Origin: Alphaproteobacteria bacterium HGW-Alphaproteobacteria-7
GTDB taxonomy: Bacteria > Pseudomonadota > Alphaproteobacteria > Sphingomonadales > Sphingomonadaceae
DNA length: 64,000 nucleotides
Assembly: GCA_002842735.1 (NCBI GenBank)
Contig: PHEB01000001.1
Coordinates: forward strand, 124,001 to 188,000
Direction: 5' to 3'
Positions 54,839-64,000 of the stretch are shown here, in pieces. Position 1 is the first letter of the stretch. Each line of letters begins with the position of its first letter. The position numbers were made by a program, and so were the translations under genes. Below the pieces are notes generated by a model, which was given only the letters and a program-made list of their open reading frames with translations, ran no database searches and was not told the origin of the DNA.

Positions 54839-56128
54839 TCAAACATCCTTGGCCAGCCGCAGGCCGGTGAATTGCCAGCGCTGCTGGGGATAGAAGAAAT
54901 TGCGGTAGGACGCGCGCGAATGACCGCGCACCGTGGCGCAGCTTGCTCCGCGCAGCACCACCTGCCCGCTCATGAATTTGCCGTTATATTCGCCAACTGC
55001 TCCTTCGGCGATGCGAAAGCCGGGATAGGGTAGATAAGCTGAGCGGGTGAACTGCCAGCAATCGCCGAACAGGTGCTGCCCACCCTGCGGGAGTGGCGGC
55101 GCGGCGCCATCAAGCTGATTGCCAGCGGCGGGATCATGGCTGGTCGCTATCGCCTCCCACTCGAACTCGGTCGGCAGGCGGTGCCCCGCCCAAGTGGCAA
55201 AGGCATCCGCTTCATAATACGAGACATGGCTAACCGGCGCATTGGTATCGCGCGGCTGCCAGCCTTGGTGGGTGAAATGCTGATCGTCACGCCAATACAG
55301 CGGTGCGCCTATGTCTTGCACCTGCACCCAGCCCCAGCCATCAGACAGCCACAGCCGCGCATCGCGATAGCCGCCGTCAGCGATGAAGCCATCCCATTCG
55401 CCATTGGTCACCAAGCGGTCAGCCAGCGCAAACGGTTCGATCAACACGCGGTGACGCGGGCCTTCATTGTCGAAGGCGAAGCCACCACCTTCGTGGCCGA
55501 CAAGCGCGATCCCGCCGGGGTGCTGGTGCCAGCCAAGTGATGCTTGTGCGTTTTCCCGCAAATCGGAAGTGTGCTTTGCCTGCCTGAGATCCCCGCCTTC
55601 GCGGGGACTCACAACGGCTTCATACATCGCCGGGCCAAGCGGATTCTGGAACAGCGCGTGTTTGATATCGGTCAGCAACAATTCGATGTGCTGTTGTTCA
55701 TGCGCAACGCCCAATGCGATCAGGCCGCTGAGCGCCGGATCATCCAGCAGCGGCGTCATCGCGTCATTCACCGCTGCGCGCCATTCCTGCACCTCGGCCA
55801 GCGTCGGGCGTGACAGCATCCCACGCTGCCCCCGCGCCATCCGCGCGCCTTCCGCTTCGTAATAGGAATTGAACAGGAACGGCCAGTCTTCGCGCCACAG
55901 CCGATAACCCGGCAAATAATCGCGTAGCAGGAACGTTTCCCAGAACCACGTCGTATGCGCGAGGTGCCACTTGGCAGGAGAGGCATCCTCCATCGATTGC
56001 AGGCTGGCATCGGCATCGCTCAGCGGGCGAACCAGCGCCTCGGTCAGCGCGCGGGTGGCGCGAAAACTATCACCGAATGTTGCCGCATCTGCGCCGCTGA
56101 TGGGATTTTGCCGTTCGCCACGAGGCAC
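54839..56128 (-). CDS. egtB: Ergothioneine synthase EgtB with half-palindrome insert
   Basis: 429 aa iron enzyme that joins hercynine to a thiol and oxidises it. DinB-like domain with iron ligands in KWHLAHTTW and VAHEQQHIELLL; C-terminal formylglycine-enzyme-like domain with HRLPTEFEWEAIA and VLRGASCATVRGHSRASYRN. In the linker, about 25 residues (VVSPREGGDLRQAKHTSDLR on) are foreign to the family and start with the translation of palindromic element B. No egtA/C/E in the window. Confidence 0.93.
   Translation of the reverse strand: MPRGERQNPISGADAATFGDSFRATRALTEALVRPLSDADASLQSMEDASPAKWHLAHTTWFWETFLLRDYLPGYRLWREDWPFLFNSYYEAEGARMARGQRGMLSRPTLAEVQEWRAAVNDAMTPLLDDPALSGLIALGVAHEQQHIELLLTDIKHALFQNPLGPAMYEAVVSPREGGDLRQAKHTSDLRENAQASLGWHQHPGGIALVGHEGGGFAFDNEGPRHRVLIEPFALADRLVTNGEWDGFIADGGYRDARLWLSDGWGWVQVQDIGAPLYWRDDQHFTHQGWQPRDTNAPVSHVSYYEADAFATWAGHRLPTEFEWEAIATSHDPAAGNQLDGAAPPLPQGGQHLFGDCWQFTRSAYLPYPGFRIAEGAVGEYNGKFMSGQVVLRGASCATVRGHSRASYRNFFYPQQRWQFTGLRLAKDV
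55584..55612. repeat. Palindromic repeat family B, half copy (in frame inside egtB)
   Basis: On the minus strand GTGAGTCCCCGCGAAGGCGG followed by GGATCTCAG reproduces the first hairpin of family B (GTGAGTCCCCGTGCAGACGG in copy 1). The second hairpin has decayed or is absent. Confidence 0.75.
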
Positions 56129-56211
56129 GCGCGTCTCCTGTTACCGCCTTGCTTCAGCATATCCGCCACTGCCCGCACGCTGTGACAATTTAAAGCGCCA
56201 GCGCGCCGCGT

Positions 56212-57603
56212 TCAGGCCGCGTTGGCGCTGATCCCGGCATCACGTTCACCCGCCGCTTCATTGAGCATTTCTGCGACCAGAAACGCCAGTTCGAGCGATT
56301 GTTCCGCATTCAGGCGCGGGTCGCAATGGGTGTGATAGCGATCGCCGAGGCGTTCCTCGGTAATCGCCACCGCGCCGCCGACGCATTCGGTCACGTCCTG
56401 CCCGGTCATTTCGATATGGATGCCGCCGGGGTGCGTGCCTTCGGCGCGATGCACGGCGAAAAAGCCCTTCACTTCGCGCAGTATGCGGTCGAACGGGCGG
56501 GTCTTGAAGCCGGTGTCGGATTTCACCACGTTGCCGTGCATCGGATCGCAGCTCCACACCACCGGATGCCCTTCCCGCTCCACCGCGCGAACAAGCCGGG
56601 GCAGGCCGTCTTCAACCTTGTCATGACCGAACCGGCTGATCAGCGTGATCCGCCCGGCCTCACGCTTGGGGTTGAGTTCATCAAGCAACGCCAGCAACGC
56701 GTCAGGTTCCAGCGTGGGCCCGCATTTCATCCCCAGCGGATTACCGATCCCGCGCGCATATTCGATATGCGCAGAGCCGGGGAAGCGGGTGCGATCACCG
56801 ATCCACAGCATATGCGCGCTGGTCGCATACCAATCACCGGTCAGCGAATCCTGCCGGGTCATCGCCTGTTCGTAAGGCAGCAGCAGGCTTTCGTGGCTGG
56901 TGTAGAAACTGGTGCCCTGCAATTGCGGGACGGTGGCGGGATCAATCCCGCAAGCCTCCATGAAATCGAGCGCTTCGCCGATGCGGTCGGCCATTTCGCT
57001 GAACTTTTCGGTCCACGGGGTGCGGCCCATGAAATCGAGCGTCCACTGATGCACCTGGCGCAGGTTGGCATAGCCGCCATTGGCGAAGGCACGCAGCAGG
57101 TTCAATGTCGCGGCGGCCTGCGAATAGGCGCGCACCATCCGCTCGGGATCATTGCGGCGCGACACAGGATCAAATTCGATCCCGTTGATATTGTCGCCAA
57201 GGTAGCTTGGCAGGGTCACACCATCGATCGTTTCCGTCGGGGCGGAACGCGGCTTGGCAAACTGACCTGCCATCCGCCCGACCTTCACCACCGGACGTTT
57301 GCTGGCAAAGGTCATCACCACCGCCATCTGCAAAATCGCACGGAAGGTGTCGCGGATGTTGTTGGGGTGAAATTCAGCGAAGCTTTCTGCGCAGTCCCCG
57401 CCTTGCAGCAGAAAACCGTGGCCATTGGCGACATCGGCCAGATCGGACTTCAATGCGCGTGCCTCGCCCGCGAACACCAGCGGGGGGTAGTTCGAAAGGG
57501 TTTGCTCTGCCGCTGCCAGTTCGGCTGCATCCTCGTAATGCGGCAGGTGGCGCGCTTCGTGAGCCTTCCAGCTTTGCGGGGTCCAGGTCATCGGCACAGT
57601 CAA
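56212..57603 (-). CDS. Class II 3-deoxy-7-phosphoheptulonate (DAHP) synthase
   Basis: 463 aa, plant-type (AroH/AroA-II) enzyme opening the shikimate pathway from PEP and erythrose 4-phosphate. Signatures: [46 protein letters not shown]-like ([17 protein letters not shown]), HEALLLPYEQ-type [13 protein letters not shown] and [12 protein letters not shown]. Monocistronic. Confidence 0.95.
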   Translation of the reverse strand: MTVPMTWTPQSWKAHEARHLPHYEDAAELAAAEQTLSNYPPLVFAGEARALKSDLADVANGHGFLLQGGDCAESFAEFHPNNIRDTFRAILQMAVVMTFASKRPVVKVGRMAGQFAKPRSAPTETIDGVTLPSYLGDNINGIEFDPVSRRNDPERMVRAYSQAAATLNLLRAFANGGYANLRQVHQWTLDFMGRTPWTEKFSEMADRIGEALDFMEACGIDPATVPQLQGTSFYTSHESLLLPYEQAMTRQDSLTGDWYATSAHMLWIGDRTRFPGSAHIEYARGIGNPLGMKCGPTLEPDALLALLDELNPKREAGRITLISRFGHDKVEDGLPRLVRAVEREGHPVVWSCDPMHGNVVKSDTGFKTRPFDRILREVKGFFAVHRAEGTHPGGIHIEMTGQDVTECVGGAVAITEERLGDRYHTHCDPRLNAEQSLELAFLVAEMLNEAAGERDAGISANAA

Positions 57604-57732
57604 AACTCTTTCATGGCTTGGCGCGCAAGGTTCGCGCGGGGCCGCTCGCTACAGGAGGCGCGATTGAATTGTAAAGCCGCAACGGCGTGTAGCACAACTT
57701 TATTTCCCGACCACACTATGCGGCAGAGCCGA

Positions 57733-60700
57733 TCAACGGCCTGTCATGCCCCCTCTGGCACCAGCGGCACTCGCCCCGCCAACCGGCGCTTCGACCAAGG
57801 CTTGGCCTTCGGGGATGATCGCCAAGCGATACGGCGCTCCGTTGGCGAAATAGCGGTCGGCCAGAAACTGCATCACCTGCGGGCTGGTCTGCGAATAATC
57901 GGCCAGCAGCGTGCGCAACAACCCCACGCGCCGCGGATCGAACGCTGCGCCTTCGAGGTTATACAGCCAGAACTGGTTGCCCGTCGACGCACGCCGGATC
58001 AGCTGACCGAGCGGTTCGGTCACTCGCTCCAATTCGTCGGCCGTGGGCGGATTGGCGGCCAAATCTTTGGCAATGCGGTCAGCCTCGGCAAAGAACACGG
58101 GCACGAATTCCGGCTCCAGCTGCGCCAGCGCAGTGATCCGTCCGCCGCTGGCAATATCCGCGGGCCAGCGCGAAAACACCTGCGGCGAATAGCTGGCCCC
58201 GGCACGTTCCCGCAACGCTTCGAGCAGGCGGTTGTTGAACAACTGGGTAAGGATTTCAAGCTGGCGGCCTTCGCGCAAGGCATCAACCCCGCCCCCGCTG
58301 GGCCATGCGACCACAGCGGCGGCCTGATTGGCATCGCCGCGATGGGTGACGATGGCCGGGCGATCGCCCGCCACCGCGAACGACGGCACCCGCGCAGCCA
58401 CATCTGGCGCAATCGGTTCGCGCGGCGGCAAGGCACCAAAGGTCAGGCGCAGCTGCTCGATCACGGCAGGCTGATCAAATTCGCCAAACACCAGCACCTC
58501 GACCGGGCCTTGTTTGAGCAATGGCTCCCACACCGCGCGAAAGCCTTCGGGGGTGACGTCGCGCAAAGCCTCCGGACTGGGCGTCGCAAACCGCTGATCG
58601 CCGCCGGTGACAAGGTATTCCAGATCACGGTTGAGAATGCCGCCGGGGCTGGTCGAATAGGTGTTGTAGGCGAGTTCTGCCGCAGCCTTGGCGCGGATCA
58701 CCGGATCCTTGTCCCAGCGCGGCATCCCCAGCTTGGCCGCGAACAGGTAGAGCTGATCGACAACGTCTTCCGACCGGGTCTGGGCGGTGAAGGTGAACAC
58801 CGCTTCATCAATGCCGAAATCGAACCCGAGCTTGCGCCCGGTTGCCAGCCGGTCAATCTCGTTCTGACCCAATTCGCCAAGTCCTGATCCGACCAGCGCC
58901 GCCTCACCCAGCGCCGCATAGACTGCGCTATCCTTGTTAAACGCCCGGTAGCCCGCGCCAAACCGCACACGCACCGTCACCCGGCCGGGTTCGGCATCAT
59001 TGGCCCACACCAACGCCTTTACGCCGTTGGCGAAATCGATCTGCTCGACATCAAGCAGGCCAAGCGGCTTTTGTTCAGCGATGATGCCCGGTTCGCCGAC
59101 CGCGGGAAGTTCGTCGAACGAAATCGTCTGCGCGGCCAGTCTGGCGCTGCCATCGACCACCGCTTCGCGCGCCAAGGCCAGCCGCAGCATATCGGCGTCA
59201 GCTTCGCCGCTTGTGGGCGTTACATAGACCGACCGCGTGACAGTGCCATCAAACAGCGCCTTGGTGCGCGCCAGCACTTCATCGGGATTGAGCCGCGCGG
59301 TCATCCCGCGAAACACATTGAGCACCACGTCCGGCGCAGCCACGGTTTCGCGGATATCGACCGCGTTGACGAGGTTGTTGGCAAGGTCAGAACCTGACTG
59401 CACGCTTTCCTGTTCGACCTGATTGGCGAACACCACGTCGAATTCGGCCGCTTCGCGGTCAATCTCCTCCTGCGTGGGCGGATTGGTCAGCGCGTCGGCG
59501 ATCACGCTGCGCACATCGGCAAGCGCCGCCTGCCAATCGCTTGTCAGCGGCGCAAAGGTGACAAACGTCGCATCGGTGGAACGCGAAACATCGTCCTGCT
59601 GCACCTGCGCATAGAGGAAACTGCCCCCGCCGCGCGCGCGCGCTTCAAGCCGGCGATTGATGATCGACTGCGCAACCGCATCGATCAGCAGGCCTTCATT
59701 ATAGGCGATGGTATCTTCAACCTGCCGCCACGGCCGCATAACCGCATAGGTCAGGCTGCGCGGCAGATCGGGTTCGACCCCCACCGCAAGTTCACCAATC
59801 GGGGTGCCTTCAACCGGGTTTTCGGGCGCGGCTGCGGGCGCAACCGGATCGCCGAAATCGGGTGCAACACCGGGTTTGCCCTTGCCTTCCCAGTCGCCGA
59901 ACCACTGTTCAACCAAACCAGCCAGCACCATCGGATCAGCATCGCCCACAACCACGATCACGGCGTTTTCCGGACGATACCAGCGATCATAGAACGCCTT
60001 TACGTCCTTGCCGTTGGCGGCCCGCAGCGTTTCATCAGTGCCGATCGGATTGCGCGCGGCGAGCCGCTGTCCGGCAAAGAAGGTCTGCCGGGTCAGATCG
60101 GCAATCCGCAGCCCCGCCCCGCCGCGTTCACGCTTTTCAGCCAGCACGATCGGGCGTTCGGCGGCAACATTGGCATCATTCAGCACCGGTTCGCGGATCA
60201 TGCCCGACAACAGCTTGAAACTTTCAGACAGCTTGGCCTGATTAATATTGGGAATATCCAGCTTGTAGGCGGTGTGGGTCGGGCTGGTTTCGGCATTGGC
60301 ATCGCTGCCAAAGGTTGCGCCCAGCCGCTGCCATGCGGCAATCGCCTCGGCCTGTTTCAGATATTTGCTTTCGCGGAACAGCAGGTGTTCGAGCAGGTGG
60401 GCATAGCCTTGTTCGGTGTCTTTTTCGTGCAGCGACCCGGCATCAATGCGCACCCGGATCGAAACCTGTTGGGGCGGCACGCCGTTGCCGCGCACGGCAT
60501 AGCGCAGGCCGTTCTTCATTTCGCCAAACAGCCATTGTTCATCAACCGGGACATCGCTGCCACGATACAGCCACGGCACTTCACCATTGACCTGAAGCGC
60601 GCGCGGGGCCGGGATCGCTGGTTCAGCCGGGGCCTGCACCGCGGCCGGAGCAGGCGCAGGAGCAGCGGTTTGCTGGGCAAATGCCGGGTGGAGCAGCGCA

Positions 60701-60753
60701 GCAGGCGCAAGCAAAAGAACGAAAGCGCGGCTGGCGCGGGATAACAACGTCAT
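57733..60753 (-). CDS. M16 family zinc metallopeptidase (two-domain), exported
   Basis: 1006 aa with a signal peptide (LLLAPAALLHPAFAQQ) and a Pro/Ala-rich linker. Zinc motif HLLEHLLFRE (HxxEH) with the distal Glu region downstream. Four M16 repeats are expected from length; ENAVIVVVGDADP and LEARARGGGSFLYAQ fit. Periplasmic peptide degradation likely. Confidence 0.93.
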   Translation of the reverse strand: MTLLSRASRAFVLLLAPAALLHPAFAQQTAAPAPAPAAVQAPAEPAIPAPRALQVNGEVPWLYRGSDVPVDEQWLFGEMKNGLRYAVRGNGVPPQQVSIRVRIDAGSLHEKDTEQGYAHLLEHLLFRESKYLKQAEAIAAWQRLGATFGSDANAETSPTHTAYKLDIPNINQAKLSESFKLLSGMIREPVLNDANVAAERPIVLAEKRERGGAGLRIADLTRQTFFAGQRLAARNPIGTDETLRAANGKDVKAFYDRWYRPENAVIVVVGDADPMVLAGLVEQWFGDWEGKGKPGVAPDFGDPVAPAAAPENPVEGTPIGELAVGVEPDLPRSLTYAVMRPWRQVEDTIAYNEGLLIDAVAQSIINRRLEARARGGGSFLYAQVQQDDVSRSTDATFVTFAPLTSDWQAALADVRSVIADALTNPPTQEEIDREAAEFDVVFANQVEQESVQSGSDLANNLVNAVDIRETVAAPDVVLNVFRGMTARLNPDEVLARTKALFDGTVTRSVYVTPTSGEADADMLRLALAREAVVDGSARLAAQTISFDELPAVGEPGIIAEQKPLGLLDVEQIDFANGVKALVWANDAEPGRVTVRVRFGAGYRAFNKDSAVYAALGEAALVGSGLGELGQNEIDRLATGRKLGFDFGIDEAVFTFTAQTRSEDVVDQLYLFAAKLGMPRWDKDPVIRAKAAAELAYNTYSTSPGGILNRDLEYLVTGGDQRFATPSPEALRDVTPEGFRAVWEPLLKQGPVEVLVFGEFDQPAVIEQLRLTFGALPPREPIAPDVAARVPSFAVAGDRPAIVTHRGDANQAAAVVAWPSGGGVDALREGRQLEILTQLFNNRLLEALRERAGASYSPQVFSRWPADIASGGRITALAQLEPEFVPVFFAEADRIAKDLAANPPTADELERVTEPLGQLIRRASTGNQFWLYNLEGAAFDPRRVGLLRTLLADYSQTSPQVMQFLADRYFANGAPYRLAIIPEGQALVEAPVGGASAAGARGGMTGR

Positions 60754-60847
60754 GCCCGGCTTATAGAGGCCTCAAATGTGAAGCGATAGTGAATGTGTGT
60801 GCCCGCGCGCCCTTGCCGCATCGGCCTGGGGCACCTAAATTGCGGTC

Positions 60848-61426
60848 ATGTTCATAGAAACCGAAACCACGCCCAACCCTGCTGCGCTGAAATTCCTGCC
60901 CGGTCAGGCCGTGATGGACGCAGGCAGCCGCGAATTTTCCACCCCCGAAGCCGCTGAGGCAAGCCCGCTTGCCCAGGCGATTTTTGACACGGGCGAAGTC
61001 GTCAACGTGTTCTTCGGTGCCGATTTCGTCAGCGTCACCGCTGCGCCGGGGGCCAATTGGAGCGCGCTGAAACCGCAGGTCATTGCCATCCTGCTCGATC
61101 ATTTCGTGTCCGAAGCGCCGCTGTTTGCCGGTGGCAGCGCGCACGGCATTGCTGTCCCGCCCGACAACGATCTGGCGGTCGAAGAACGCGCCGAGGATGC
61201 CGAGGTGATCGCGGCGATCAACGAACTGCTCGAAACCCGCGTCCGCCCGGCGGTGGCGGGTGACGGCGGCGATATCGCCTATCGCGGCTTTCGCGACGGG
61301 GTGGTATATCTGACGCTGCAAGGTTCCTGCGCAGGCTGCCCTTCAAGCACCGCGACATTGAAGCACGGGATCGAAGGCCTGCTGAAACATTACGTGCCCG
61401 AAGTCACAGAGGTTCGCGCAGCATGA
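60848..61426 (+). CDS. NifU family Fe-S cluster scaffold (NfuA-like)
   Basis: 192 aa. N-terminal Nfu_N domain [19 protein letters not shown] and C-terminal NifU domain with cluster-binding [19 protein letters not shown]. Delivers Fe-S clusters to target proteins. The next gene starts 4 nt inside its end (ATGA). Confidence 0.95.
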   Translation: MFIETETTPNPAALKFLPGQAVMDAGSREFSTPEAAEASPLAQAIFDTGEVVNVFFGADFVSVTAAPGANWSALKPQVIAILLDHFVSEAPLFAGGSAHGIAVPPDNDLAVEERAEDAEVIAAINELLETRVRPAVAGDGGDIAYRGFRDGVVYLTLQGSCAGCPSSTATLKHGIEGLLKHYVPEVTEVRAA

Positions 61427-62031
61427 CCGTGCAATTTCACGACCAAGTGCTGCCGGACGCAGCGCTCGCACAGCTGTTCAACGAAGCGCGCAGCTACAAC
61501 GGCTGGCTCGACAAGCCGGTTTCGGACGCGCAGCTTCACGCGATCTGGGATCTGGTGAAAATGGCCCCCACCTCGGCCAATATGCAGCCGGCGCGGATTG
61601 TCTGGGTGAAATCGGCTGACGCCAAGGCCAAGCTGGCCGACTGCGTGATGGAGGGCAACAAGGCCAAGGTGCTGACCGCCCCCGTCACCGCCGTGATCGG
61701 TTACGATATCGACTTTCACGAACACCTGCCATGGCTGTTCCCGCATACCGACGCCAAAAGCTGGTTCGAAGGCGACGAGGCCGGGCGCGAGGAAGGTGCG
61801 TTCCGCAATTCATCCTTGCAGGGTGCCTATCTGATGCTGGCAGCGCGGGCGCTGGGGTTGGATTGCGGGCCGATGTCGGGGTTTGATGCCGATGCCGTCA
61901 ACGCCGCGTTCTTTGCCGATCAACCGCGCCACCGGGTCAATTTCATCTGCGCGGTTGGCTATGGCGATCCCGCCAGCATTTTTGACCGCAGCCCGCGTCC
62001 GGACTTCGCGCGCTTCAACCGTATCGCCTGA
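61423..62031 (+). CDS. Nitroreductase family protein, malonic semialdehyde reductase RutE-like
   Basis: 202 aa. [15 protein letters not shown] and [20 protein letters not shown] followed by PMSGFD match the RutE/HadB subgroup of FMN nitroreductases. The true substrate is uncertain, as no other rut genes are present. ATGA overlap with the NifU gene. Confidence 0.87.
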   Translation: MTVQFHDQVLPDAALAQLFNEARSYNGWLDKPVSDAQLHAIWDLVKMAPTSANMQPARIVWVKSADAKAKLADCVMEGNKAKVLTAPVTAVIGYDIDFHEHLPWLFPHTDAKSWFEGDEAGREEGAFRNSSLQGAYLMLAARALGLDCGPMSGFDADAVNAAFFADQPRHRVNFICAVGYGDPASIFDRSPRPDFARFNRIA

Positions 62032-62085
62032 CCGGCAGCATCTGCTGCTTGCACAGCGCGGCAGCGTGAGGCATCGCGCACCGCA

Positions 62086-62718
62086 ATGCGCGTGCTTGCC
62101 ATCGAAACCGCTTCCGAAGCATGTTCCATCGCCCTGTTTGATGGCGAGGCAATCGTCGCGCATAATCACCGGCTGATCGGGCGCGGCCATGCCGAAGCCT
62201 TGGTTCCGATGATCGCCGCCCTGCCGGACAGGGGGCGCGCGAATCGCATTCTCGTTTCGCTTGGCCCCGGCAGCTTCACCGGCGTGCGTATCGGCCTCGC
62301 CGCCGCGCGGGCGCTGGGGTTCGCGTGGGGGGCTGAAGTGCTGGGCTACCCAACGCTCGCGCTGGCCGCCGCACAGGCTCAGCATATCCACCCCGCGCAG
62401 GCCGTGACAATTTGCATGAACGGCGGGCATGGCGAATGGTTCGTCGCGGATTTCGGCGCTGACGGATTGCCGCAGGGCCATGCCTCCTCGCTGACGCCCG
62501 ATGCTGCGCGCGCGCGCAAATCTCACCCGCTGGTTGCGGGCAACCGTGCAGCGGCGCTGGCCGCATTATACGCTGATCAGGCCATCACGGCGATCGACCT
62601 GCTGCCCGATGCCACGTCTGTGCGATTCCTTAATCCCCGGTTGCTGACGCACAACCTAGCCCCGATCTATGGTCGCGGGCCGGATGCCACCCCATTGGCA
62701 CTCCAGGGGCGACCATGA
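62086..62718 (+). CDS. tsaB: tRNA threonylcarbamoyladenosine synthesis protein TsaB
   Basis: 210 aa. ASKHA-type N-terminus MRVLAIETASEACSIALFDG, GRGHAEALVPMI and SLGPGSFTGVRIGLAAARAL. Partner of TsaD in making t6A37 of tRNAs. Overlaps rimI by ATGA. Confidence 0.94.
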   Translation: MRVLAIETASEACSIALFDGEAIVAHNHRLIGRGHAEALVPMIAALPDRGRANRILVSLGPGSFTGVRIGLAAARALGFAWGAEVLGYPTLALAAAQAQHIHPAQAVTICMNGGHGEWFVADFGADGLPQGHASSLTPDAARARKSHPLVAGNRAAALAALYADQAITAIDLLPDATSVRFLNPRLLTHNLAPIYGRGPDATPLALQGRP

Positions 62719-63191
62719 CCCCCTGCCCGCACCTCGTCGACCGGATCATGGCGGTGATGGATGCCGCATTTGACCCGGCCTTTGGAGAAGCATGGAACCG
62801 GCGGCAGGTCGTTGATGCGCTGACCGTGCCTTCCACCCATGCATTGGTGGTTGATGCTGATGGCACCGCGATCCCCGATGGGCCAGCACCCCGCGCAACG
62901 CCTGCGGGTTTCGTGCTCACCCGCCATGTGCTTGATGAAGAAGAGTTGCTGCTAATCGCGGTCGCTCCCGATGCACGGCGACGCGGCATCGGCGCGGGTT
63001 TGATCGAATACCTGTTCGCCGCCGCCCGCAAACGCGGAATTGGCCGTATCTTTCTAGAAATGCGGCGCGGCAATCCGGCAATTCATCTCTACATCAAACT
63101 TGGTTTTGAACCCATTGGTGTGCGTCGCAACTATTACCGAATGGTAAATGGTGATAGAATTGATGCCATTACTTTTGGCCGGACGATCTAA
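62715..63191 (+). CDS. rimI: Ribosomal protein S18-alanine N-acetyltransferase-like GNAT
   Basis: 158 aa. Acetyl-CoA motif LLLIAVAPDARRRGIGAGLI and FLEMRRGNPAIHLYIKLGFE, then RRNYYRM, as in RimI. The tsaB-rimI pairing supports the name. The last third is AT-richer than the first. Confidence 0.9.
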   Translation: MTPCPHLVDRIMAVMDAAFDPAFGEAWNRRQVVDALTVPSTHALVVDADGTAIPDGPAPRATPAGFVLTRHVLDEEELLLIAVAPDARRRGIGAGLIEYLFAAARKRGIGRIFLEMRRGNPAIHLYIKLGFEPIGVRRNYYRMVNGDRIDAITFGRTI

Positions 63192-63307
63192 TTCGGGCCT
63201 GCCTGCCGGATAATTATAGCCATGCCAAATATCCTGGTTGCCAAAGCCAAGGGCCTGCGTCATGAGTTAATAGGTGGGGCAGATGGAACAACGCCAAAGA
63301 GGAATTT

Positions 63308-63751
63308 ATGCAAGATTTGGAAATGGAAATGAAAGAAGCGCTGATCACACTTACCAGCGATATCGTCGCCGCTCATGTCAGCAACAATGATGTCGATGTT
63401 GCTGATCTGCCAAGCCTGATTACCAACGTCTATACCGCGCTCGCCAATTTGGGCGAAAAGGTTGAAGTTGAAGAGCCCAAGCCGCAGCCCGCCGTCGCGA
63501 TCCGTAACTCGGTGAAGCCGGATTACATTGTCTGTCTTGAAGACGGCAAGAAGCTGAAAATGCTCAAGCGTTACCTTCGCACGAATTACGACATGACCCC
63601 CGAAGAATACCGCGCGCGCTGGGGCCTTGCCGCTGATTACCCGATGGTTGCGCCCAATTACGCGGAAAAGCGCCGCGAACTCGCCAAGAAGATCGGCCTT
63701 GGTCGCAAACCCGGAACCGTCGTGCGCCCGCGCCGCGCAAAGAAGGCCTGA
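63308..63751 (+). CDS. MucR/Ros family transcriptional regulator with altered zinc ligands
   Basis: 147 aa. N-terminal ITLTSDIVAAHVSNNDVDVA oligomerisation region and C-terminal DYIVCLEDGKKLKMLKRYLR, MTPEEYRARWGLAADYPMVA, NYAEKRRELAKKIGLGRKP. MucR proteins bind AT-rich targets and silence surface and virulence genes. The canonical zinc finger needs C-x2-C and two His; here only one Cys remains and both His positions read Tyr (KRYLRTNY), so zinc is probably not bound in the usual way. Confidence 0.92.
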   Translation: MQDLEMEMKEALITLTSDIVAAHVSNNDVDVADLPSLITNVYTALANLGEKVEVEEPKPQPAVAIRNSVKPDYIVCLEDGKKLKMLKRYLRTNYDMTPEEYRARWGLAADYPMVAPNYAEKRRELAKKIGLGRKPGTVVRPRRAKKA

Positions 63752-63827
63752 TCCCGGCCCCAAGGTCGCCTATCCTTGGCTGGCAAGGCCGCCTCTGTTG
63801 AGAGGGTGCCCGTGCCAGCTTGAGCAT

Positions 63828-63860
63828 GCAGCCTCATCCCTATAAGGATGGGGCTGCTTT
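63828..63860 (+). terminator. Intrinsic terminator after mucR-type gene
   Basis: GCAGCCTCATCC pairs with GGATGGGGCTGC (one G-T pair) around CTATAA, followed by TTT. Confidence 0.65.
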
Positions 63861-63902
63861 GCTATCAAATGGTCGATCCGGTTTCGGGCGGCGTGTGCGG
63901 CG

Positions 63903-64000
63903 ATGGAGCTTTCGTTGAACCAGAAAATCGATCTCGAACAACTCTGCGCCGAAAAAGGTCTGCGCATCACCGAACAACGCCGGGTGATTGCCAAGGTGTT
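63903..64000 (+). CDS. Fur family metalloregulator, N-terminal part (gene continues beyond window)
   Basis: The last 98 nt encode MELSLNQKIDLEQLCAEKGL and RITEQRRVIAKV with no stop before the edge. The R-x-T-x-QR-x-VI pattern is the first helix of the Fur winged helix. Whether it is Fur, Irr-like or another family member cannot be told from 32 residues. The ATG at 63903 has GGCG upstream only; GTG upstream cannot be excluded. Confidence 0.8.
   Translation, partial: MELSLNQKIDLEQLCAEKGLRITEQRRVIAKV

Noticed and set aside
56299-58887. Plus-strand ORF of 862 aa
   Set aside because: Runs antisense through the DAHP synthase and M16 peptidase genes; composition typical of a high-GC shadow frame.

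Overview
This 64 kb window looks like a chromosomal segment of a high-GC alphaproteobacterium, most likely from the order Sphingomonadales and probably Erythrobacteraceae. The assignment is an inference from gene content and protein style: a three-gene pntAA/pntAB/pntB transhydrogenase, CcrM methylase with clustered GANTC sites, a ChvI-ChvG-HprK-RapZ-EIIA-HPr operon beside pckA, a MucR/Ros regulator, split cysteine desulfurases and a marine-type glucan locus. Two perfect copies of the ParB-binding site parS (TGTTTCACGTGAAACA), about 12.9 kb apart, suggest that the window lies in the origin-proximal part of the chromosome.

Layout. 0-4 kb: transhydrogenase operon (minus strand), interrupted by a DUF559 nuclease ORF framed by 52-nt inverted repeats, with a small aa3-oxidase subunit IV-like gene at its head. 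4-10 kb: an NtrC-type regulator, an AT-richer nuclease-like gene, an SDR oxidoreductase, parS, folP and an ankyrin lipoprotein. 10-17 kb: ccrM, rnhB, then a plus-strand run of PQQ-type sugar dehydrogenase, GNAT, DUF1285, NUDIX and cca genes. 17-23 kb: parC, ferredoxin and two tandem cysteine desulfurases (one carrying the second parS, the other apparently starting at ATT). 23-28 kb: small conserved genes, a DUF885 lipoprotein, and a wrecked DNA methyltransferase whose middle is replaced by a DUF3800 gene. 28-35 kb: pckA facing the ChvIG/HprK/RapZ/PTS operon and an rRNA methyltransferase. 35-43 kb: rmuC, def, recR, fmt, truA, an MDR oxidoreductase, asparaginase and tRNA-Val. 43-54 kb: carbonic anhydrase, an alkylsulfatase-like enzyme and a glucan-utilisation locus (GH3, MFS, LacI with a visible operator) whose GH16, TonB receptor and tryptophan halogenase parts are truncated and fused. 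54-64 kb: ergothioneine genes egtB/egtD, class II DAHP synthase, an M16 peptidase, NifU, a nitroreductase, tsaB, rimI, mucR and the first codons of a Fur family gene.

The most unusual property of the window is its population of palindromic repeats that sit in or against reading frames. One family (arms CGTCATTGCGAG) occurs four times; one copy is read through in frame as the N-terminus of pntB. A second family occurs between def and recR, in frame inside fmt, and as half an element in frame inside egtB, in the manner of the Rickettsia palindromic elements. The DUF559 cassette in the pnt operon has terminal repeats whose inner hairpins differ by compensating base changes, enters with a GTGA stop/start overlap and leaves by supplying a GGGGAGG ribosome-binding site to the next gene. 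I consider this cassette the best candidate for an undescribed mobile system here.

All coordinates and motifs come from reading the sequence; product names rest on recalled family signatures, with no database search.
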